Source of the DNA: Streptomyces virginiae
GTDB lineage: Bacteria > Actinomycetota > Actinomycetes > Streptomycetales > Streptomycetaceae
Assembly: GCF_000720455.1 (NCBI RefSeq)
Contig: NZ_JOAK01000061.1
Coordinates: forward strand, 1 to 9,374
DNA length: 9,374 bases
Direction of reading: 5' to 3'
Part shown: one piece after another, positions 6,113 through 9,374 of the stretch
Layout of the letters: each line of letters begins with the position of its first letter
Position numbering within the stretch: the stretch's first letter is position 1
The notes under the pieces: model-generated
Seen by the model: the letters and a program-made list of their open reading frames with translations, nothing else
The model's database searches: none
What the model was told of the DNA's origin: nothing
Program-made: the position numbers and the translations under genes

Positions 6113-6522
6113 CGGTGTGCTTTCTCCTCGATCTCGGACAGTTCGGCTTGGACGCTGTCGATGGTCTGCTCGGGAGCCGGTGCGCTGGCTTGGGCGATCT
6201 GCTTCTTCCGTGCCAGTGCCGTCCCGCCCGCCACGGCCGCCAGGACGGCAGTGATGATGAGGGCGGCGTCCCATACCGGCAGAACCAGCGCGACAGCGGC
6301 TACAGAGGTTGATGCCAGGGCCTGGAGTACCAGGACTCCGAGGATGCTTGCGGCTCCATAGAGCGCGCCGCCCTTCCCGTATCGCTTGCCCTTCTGGCTC
6401 ATCTCCGCTCGGGCCAGGTGCATTTCCTCGGGCACCAGGACGGATATCTGCTGCGAGGCGCGTGACACCAGGACTCCCACGGAGCCATCGGCAGCGTGAT
6501 CCTGCCGCTGCATCGTGCTCAT
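6109..6522 (-). CDS. Holin-like phage_holin_3_6 (DUF1469) membrane protein
   Basis: A 137-residue protein with an amphipathic N-terminal part (SVGVLVSRASQQISVLVPEE, then MHLARAEMSQKGKRYGKG), two membrane helices at about 53-75 and 83-104, and a charged tail ending in a short helix (IDSVQAELSEIEEKAHR). The pattern LVxxAsxQIsxLVrdEmxLAxAEmxxKgkryGkG is typical of the actinobacterial Holin-X/phage_holin_3_6 family (PF07332), found as a chromosomal housekeeping envelope protein. No phage genes are nearby, so a lytic function is unlikely. The start is ATG 6522 with GAGGTG 8 nt upstream. A second Met three codons in is an alternative. First gene of the operon. Its promoter must lie in the 6523-6700 region but is not obvious. 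Confidence 0.85.
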   Translation of the reverse strand: MSTMQRQDHAADGSVGVLVSRASQQISVLVPEEMHLARAEMSQKGKRYGKGGALYGAASILGVLVLQALASTSVAAVALVLPVWDAALIITAVLAAVAGGTALARKKQIAQASAPAPEQTIDSVQAELSEIEEKAHR

Positions 6523-7211
6523 GACGGGGACACCTCGCCTTTCCCTCGATCTGCCGGAACGCGCGACACGTCCGTCAATGCTCCATTCAGCGATACGTGC
6601 CGTGACCGGTTGGTCTGGCAGCTGGCTTGTGACAACCAGTGCCAGGCCCCGGCCTCCAGGCCGCACCCGCGCAAGTCATCCCGAGTACCTCTCCACTGCA
6701 ATTGAGATGCTCATGCCGTTCGCTGTGGCGCGGCTACCCCGGAACCGCCATGCCACCCGCGCGGCAATCCACGTCGTAGGAGAAGGGTTCGCGAGCGGCC
6801 CTGGAGTGCGGCTGGTGCGGGTCGGTGAACGCTGGCCAGACGCCGGTCTGGCGGCCGCAGGTGTGTCCGCATGCGGCGGCAGTCGCCGGCACTCCAGGCC
6901 CGGTTGTCCCGGGGCTCAACGTGTGGTTCGTCGGGCAACTCGGTGAGCCGGTGGGGCGCGCGCTCCTCAACGTGCGGGGCCGGGCCCGTGCCTTCACGGC
7001 CGGTGTGCTCCCACGTGTCTTCCCCACCGGGTCCTGGCGTCGGTGTGTTGTGTCATACCTGGCAGCTTTCCGCCGCAGCGCCGCTCATGTCCGCATGGCG
7101 CGAGAACCTGCCCTCTCTCGCGCGGCCTCGGCGGTGGCCGCCGCCTCTGCCGACGGCGCGGGGGCCATCGGTTCGGTGCGGGTTCGGGACGGCACACTGT
7201 GTCGGCCTCTG
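6523..7211. other. Gene-poor stretch upstream of the envelope operon
   Basis: Nearly 690 bp with no gene I can support. Frames on both strands are open but short, Arg/Pro/Ala-rich, and lack ribosome binding sites. A small perfect hairpin GCCAGAC (6835-6841) / GTCTGGC (6846-6852) is present. The part next to 6522 must contain the promoter of the envelope operon: a TTGACG at about 6573-6578 on the minus strand is the only -35-like word, and it has no matching -10. Given the decayed gene on its right, this may be old coding DNA beyond recognition. Confidence 0.4.
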
Positions 7212-7872
7212 CAGCCGGCCGTTGCGGCGGAAGGCGCGGTAGAGGGCGCCCGAGGCGAGGGCCATGGGGCCACGGCCAGGGGGTAGCCGTAGGTCCAGGC
7301 GAGTTCCGGCATGTCTTCGAAGTTCATTCCGTACGCGCCGGCGACCATCGTGGGGATCGCGGAGATCGCCCCCACGCTGAGATGCGCCGCATGTCGTCGT
7401 TCTGCCAGGTACCCACGCGAGCCTGTTGCGCGCCGAGGACGGAGTCCAAGCTCGTCCAGGGTCTGGACCTCGGTGACGGTGCGGTGCAGGTGATCGTCGA
7501 CGTCGCGGACGTACGGGGCGATCGGCTGGTGGGCGTCCTGCCCAGGGCCACCCAGCAGGCCCTGGAAGACGGGCACGAGCGGCTGCACCGCATCACGGAA
7601 CTCGCGGGCCTCCCGCTTGAGGGAGTAGATGCTCTCGGTGTGATCGACACGGGAAGTCGAGAGCACTTCATCCTCGAGCCGGTCGAGCGTGGCGCGCACC
7701 GCGCGGGCTGCCTCGCTGTACGTGTCGACGGCGACGTCCAGCACGGCGTGCACACGGCCCAAGGGTCCGGGCGCAGCATCTGCGCCTCGGCGCTCTCTGC
7801 GGCCTCGCCGACCACCTCGTTCTCGCCCCCGCCCGCCACCTTCACCATCGGCAGCAGGCCGTCGCTGACCTC
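7212..7872 (-). pseudogene. CorA-type Mg2+ transporter remnant with about four frameshifts
   Basis: Minus strand. Segments in changing frames join into a C-terminal CorA half: AQMLRPDPWAV (to 7753); HAVLDVAVDTYSEAARAVRA through SIYSLKREAREFRDAVQPL and YVRDVDDHLHRTVTEVQTLDEL (7750-7448); LDSVLGAQQARVGTWQNDDM plus RRISAWG (7449-7369); AISAIPTMVAGAYGMNFEDM with PELAWTYGYPLAV (about 7372-7270); and MALASGALYRAFRRNGRL (7265-7212). The YGMN loop, the two membrane helices and the (L)YRxFRRxGxL ending are all CorA hallmarks. A working CorA has about 320-370 residues; here the N-terminal domain is missing and there is no stop at the expected end, so the gene is dead unless the sequence contains indel errors. 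Two of the shifts are in G or C runs. The patch upstream of 7872 does not read as CorA in any frame. Confidence 0.75.
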
Positions 7873-8140
7873 TGTTCCGCCTTGAGTACTGGCACCGGCG
7901 CCGCGACCGGCGAAGCCTCGCTGTCGACTGTGACCGCATCCGAAACACCATCGACGCTGAGATGGAAAACAACCGCCGCCGCGGATGCTGCGTCGCCAGG
8001 TCACGGCCCGGCCGTGAGCGGCGATAAGCGAACGCAAGTTCACCCGTGGCACTGCGGGTGGCTGCACATGTGATGGACTGGGCCATGGGACGTTTGAGGG
8101 TTGGGGCGTGCCATGGGCGGCATGAGAGATGGGGACTGCG
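7873..8140. other. Intergenic region before the HAMP-repeat gene
   Basis: About 268 bp between the CorA relic and the HAMP gene. It has somewhat lower GC around 7950-7990 (AGATGGAAAACAACC). A minus-strand frame reads VVFHLSVDGVSDAVTVDSEA, which looks less random than its surroundings, but I cannot assign it and it lacks a start. CACCCG (8041-8046) and CGGGTG (8055-8060) form a weak inverted repeat. The promoter of the HAMP gene is expected here but no clear -35/-10 pair is visible. Confidence 0.3.
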
Positions 8141-9374
8141 ATGGCCAGGACGGCTGATTCGTCACGCGCGGCGGCTGGGGCAGTCGGTGAGCCGGAGCTG
8201 CGGCAACTGCTGGCAGGGCTCACGGCGGTGCGCGACGGTGACTTCGGTACACGGCTGCCCGATGAGGCCGACGGTCTTCTCGGGGAGATCGCCACGGTCT
8301 TCAACGGGATGGTCGACCAGCTGTCACTGTTCACGTCCGAGGTCACCCGCGTCGCCCGCGAGGTCGGCACCGAGGGGACACTGGGCGGTCAGGCCGAGGT
8401 ACCGGGCGTTTCGGGTACCTGGGCGGATCTCACGGACTCCGTGAACGCGATGGCCGGCAACCTCACCACCCAGGTCCGCGACATCGCCCAGGTGGCCACG
8501 GCCGTGGCGCGCGGAGATCTGTCGCAGAAGATCGACGTGGCTGCCCGCGGCGAGATCCTGGAGCTGAAGGACACCGTCAACACGATGGTGGACCAGCTGT
8601 CCTCCTTCGCCGCCGAGGTCACACGCGTCGCCCGCGAGGTGGGAAGTGAGGGCCGCCTCGGTGGCCAGGCTGAGGTGCCCGGAGTGGGCGGCGTGTGGCG
8701 TGACCTCACCGACTCGGTGAACTTCATGGCCGGCAACCTCACCGACCAGGTCCGCAACATCGCCCAGGTGACCACGGCGGTCGCCAAGGGGGACCTCTCC
8801 CAGAAGATCGCCGTTGACGCCCGGGGCGAGATCCTGGAGCTGAAGAACACCATCAACACGATGGTCGACCAGCTGTCCGCGTTCGCCGGGGAAGTCACCC
8901 GCATGGCTCGAGAGGTGGGAACGGAGGGGATCCTCGGGGGCCAGGCGGACGTGAAGGGGGTCTCCGGCACGTGGCGTGATCTCACCGACTCGGTGAACTT
9001 CATGGCCGGGAACCTGACCTCCCAGGTCCGCTCCATCGCCCAGGTGGCCACCGCCGTGGCCCAGGGTGACCTCTCGCAGAAGGTCCGCGTGGATGCGCGG
9101 GGCGAGATCCTGGAGCTGAAGACCACCATCAACACGATGGTCGACCAGCTGTCCGCGTTCGCCGACGAAGTCACCCGAGTGGCCCGGGAGGTCGGCACGG
9201 ACGGCCGGCTCGGCGGCCAGGCCGACGTCAAGGGCGTCTCCGGCACCTGGCGTGACCTCACCGACTCTGTGAACTTCATGGCCGACAACCTGACCGCCCA
9301 GGTCCGTTCCATCGCCGAGGTCACCACCGCCGTCGCCCAGGGCGACCTGACGCAGAAGATCCGGGTGGACGCCC
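8141..9374 (+). CDS. Multi-HAMP sensor histidine kinase, N-terminal part (runs off window)
   Basis: An open frame of 411 codons reaches the window end without a stop. After a short soluble N-terminus comes a divergent HAMP domain (about 21-66, [20 protein letters not shown]), then near-identical 92-residue units, each two HAMP halves: [20 protein letters not shown] with [20 protein letters not shown], and IAQVxTAVAxGDLSQKI with [20 protein letters not shown]. At DNA level the period is exactly 276 bp (ATCCTGGAGCTGAAG at 8555, 8831, 9107). About eight HAMP domains are visible. This is the sensor part of large Streptomyces HAMP-repeat hybrid kinases such as the OsaA osmoadaptation kinase, which continue with GAF, HisKA/HATPase and receiver domains. 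No membrane segment, so cytoplasmic. The start at ATG 8141 follows GGGGA with a 5-nt spacer; ATG 8129 is an alternative. Kinase domains are outside the window, so kinase activity is inferred. Confidence 0.9.
   Translation, partial: MARTADSSRAAAGAVGEPELRQLLAGLTAVRDGDFGTRLPDEADGLLGEIATVFNGMVDQLSLFTSEVTRVAREVGTEGTLGGQAEVPGVSGTWADLTDSVNAMAGNLTTQVRDIAQVATAVARGDLSQKIDVAARGEILELKDTVNTMVDQLSSFAAEVTRVAREVGSEGRLGGQAEVPGVGGVWRDLTDSVNFMAGNLTDQVRNIAQVTTAVAKGDLSQKIAVDARGEILELKNTINTMVDQLSAFAGEVTRMAREVGTEGILGGQADVKGVSGTWRDLTDSVNFMAGNLTSQVRSIAQVATAVAQGDLSQKVRVDARGEILELKTTINTMVDQLSAFADEVTRVAREVGTDGRLGGQADVKGVSGTWRDLTDSVNFMADNLTAQVRSIAEVTTAVAQGDLTQKIRVDA
8555..9374 (+). repeat. 276-bp tandem repeats encoding paired HAMP domains
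   Basis: The coding sequence repeats with an exact 276-bp period. The anchor ATCCTGGAGCTGAAG occurs at 8555, 8831 and 9107. Related words such as GACCTCACCGACTC and ATGGTCGACCAGCTGTC keep the same spacing. Similarity drops in the first copy near 8200-8450, where the domain is divergent. Units are similar but not identical, so they are old duplications kept by selection, with possible local gene conversion. Confidence 0.9.

Noticed and set aside
6109..6522. Prophage lysis gene (holin)
   Set aside because: The family is widespread as a chromosomal envelope protein in actinobacteria, and no endolysin, integrase or phage structural gene is in the window.
1922..6603. Shared 12-mer GATACGTGCCGT at 1922-1933 and 6592-6603
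   Set aside because: A single 12-bp match in 9.4 kb of GC-rich DNA is expected by chance, and the second copy lacks the inverted partner arm.
8389..9327. 312-codon open frame on the minus strand opposite the HAMP gene
   Set aside because: It is an exact antisense shadow: it repeats every 92 codons because the HAMP units do, has a Ser/Thr/Arg/Pro-rich composition, no ribosome binding site and no known family.

Overview
The window looks like a chromosomal segment of a Streptomyces or a close relative. This is inferred from the very high GC content, strong third-position G/C bias, TTG starts behind good Shine-Dalgarno sequences, the family mix and the typical Streptomyces-style cold-shock leader. 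No taxonomic marker gene is present, so the genus is an inference.

Left edge (1-450): the last 19 codons of a transposase that resembles the ISL3 family, followed by the probable element end. Facing it on the minus strand is a short reading frame with a good ribosome binding site, which looks like the 5' end of a gene cut off by the element. Next (451-855) is a small STAS-domain protein, a probable anti-sigma-factor antagonist, whose usual phospho-serine position is an aspartate. About 400 bp without a recognisable gene follows.

Centre left (1260-4368): a cold-adaptation block. It holds a CspA-type cold-shock protein with a long structured leader and a strong terminator, then a probable operon of a DEAD-box RNA helicase, a two-CBS-domain protein and a 104-residue protein of unknown function. 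The helicase ribosome binding site lies partly inside a perfect 12-bp hairpin, which suggests translational or operator control. A 21-bp perfect hairpin closes the operon and also serves the convergent gene.

Centre right (4397-6522), minus strand: a small protein that resembles gas-vesicle accessory protein GvpU; a degraded patch with a PAP2-phosphatase-like fragment joined to an RsbW-type ATPase fragment, both with frameshifts; and a three-gene operon of small envelope proteins (holin-like DUF1469/PF07332, DUF3618, DUF4235) tied by two ATGA stop/start overlaps.

Right (6523-9374): a gene-poor stretch, then a CorA-type magnesium transporter relic on the minus strand whose C-terminal half can be read only by changing frame four times, and finally the 5' part of a large gene on the plus strand built from 276-bp (92-residue) HAMP repeats. 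This is the sensor region of a soluble HAMP-repeat (OsaA-like) histidine kinase that runs off the window.

Overall the window mixes intact stress-response genes (cold shock, STAS/anti-sigma, envelope proteins, HAMP kinase) with at least three decayed loci, as is common in accessory parts of Streptomyces chromosomes. No clearly new multi-gene system stands out. The strongest leads are the helicase leader hairpin, the unknown 104-residue protein in the cold-shock operon, and the phosphomimetic STAS site.
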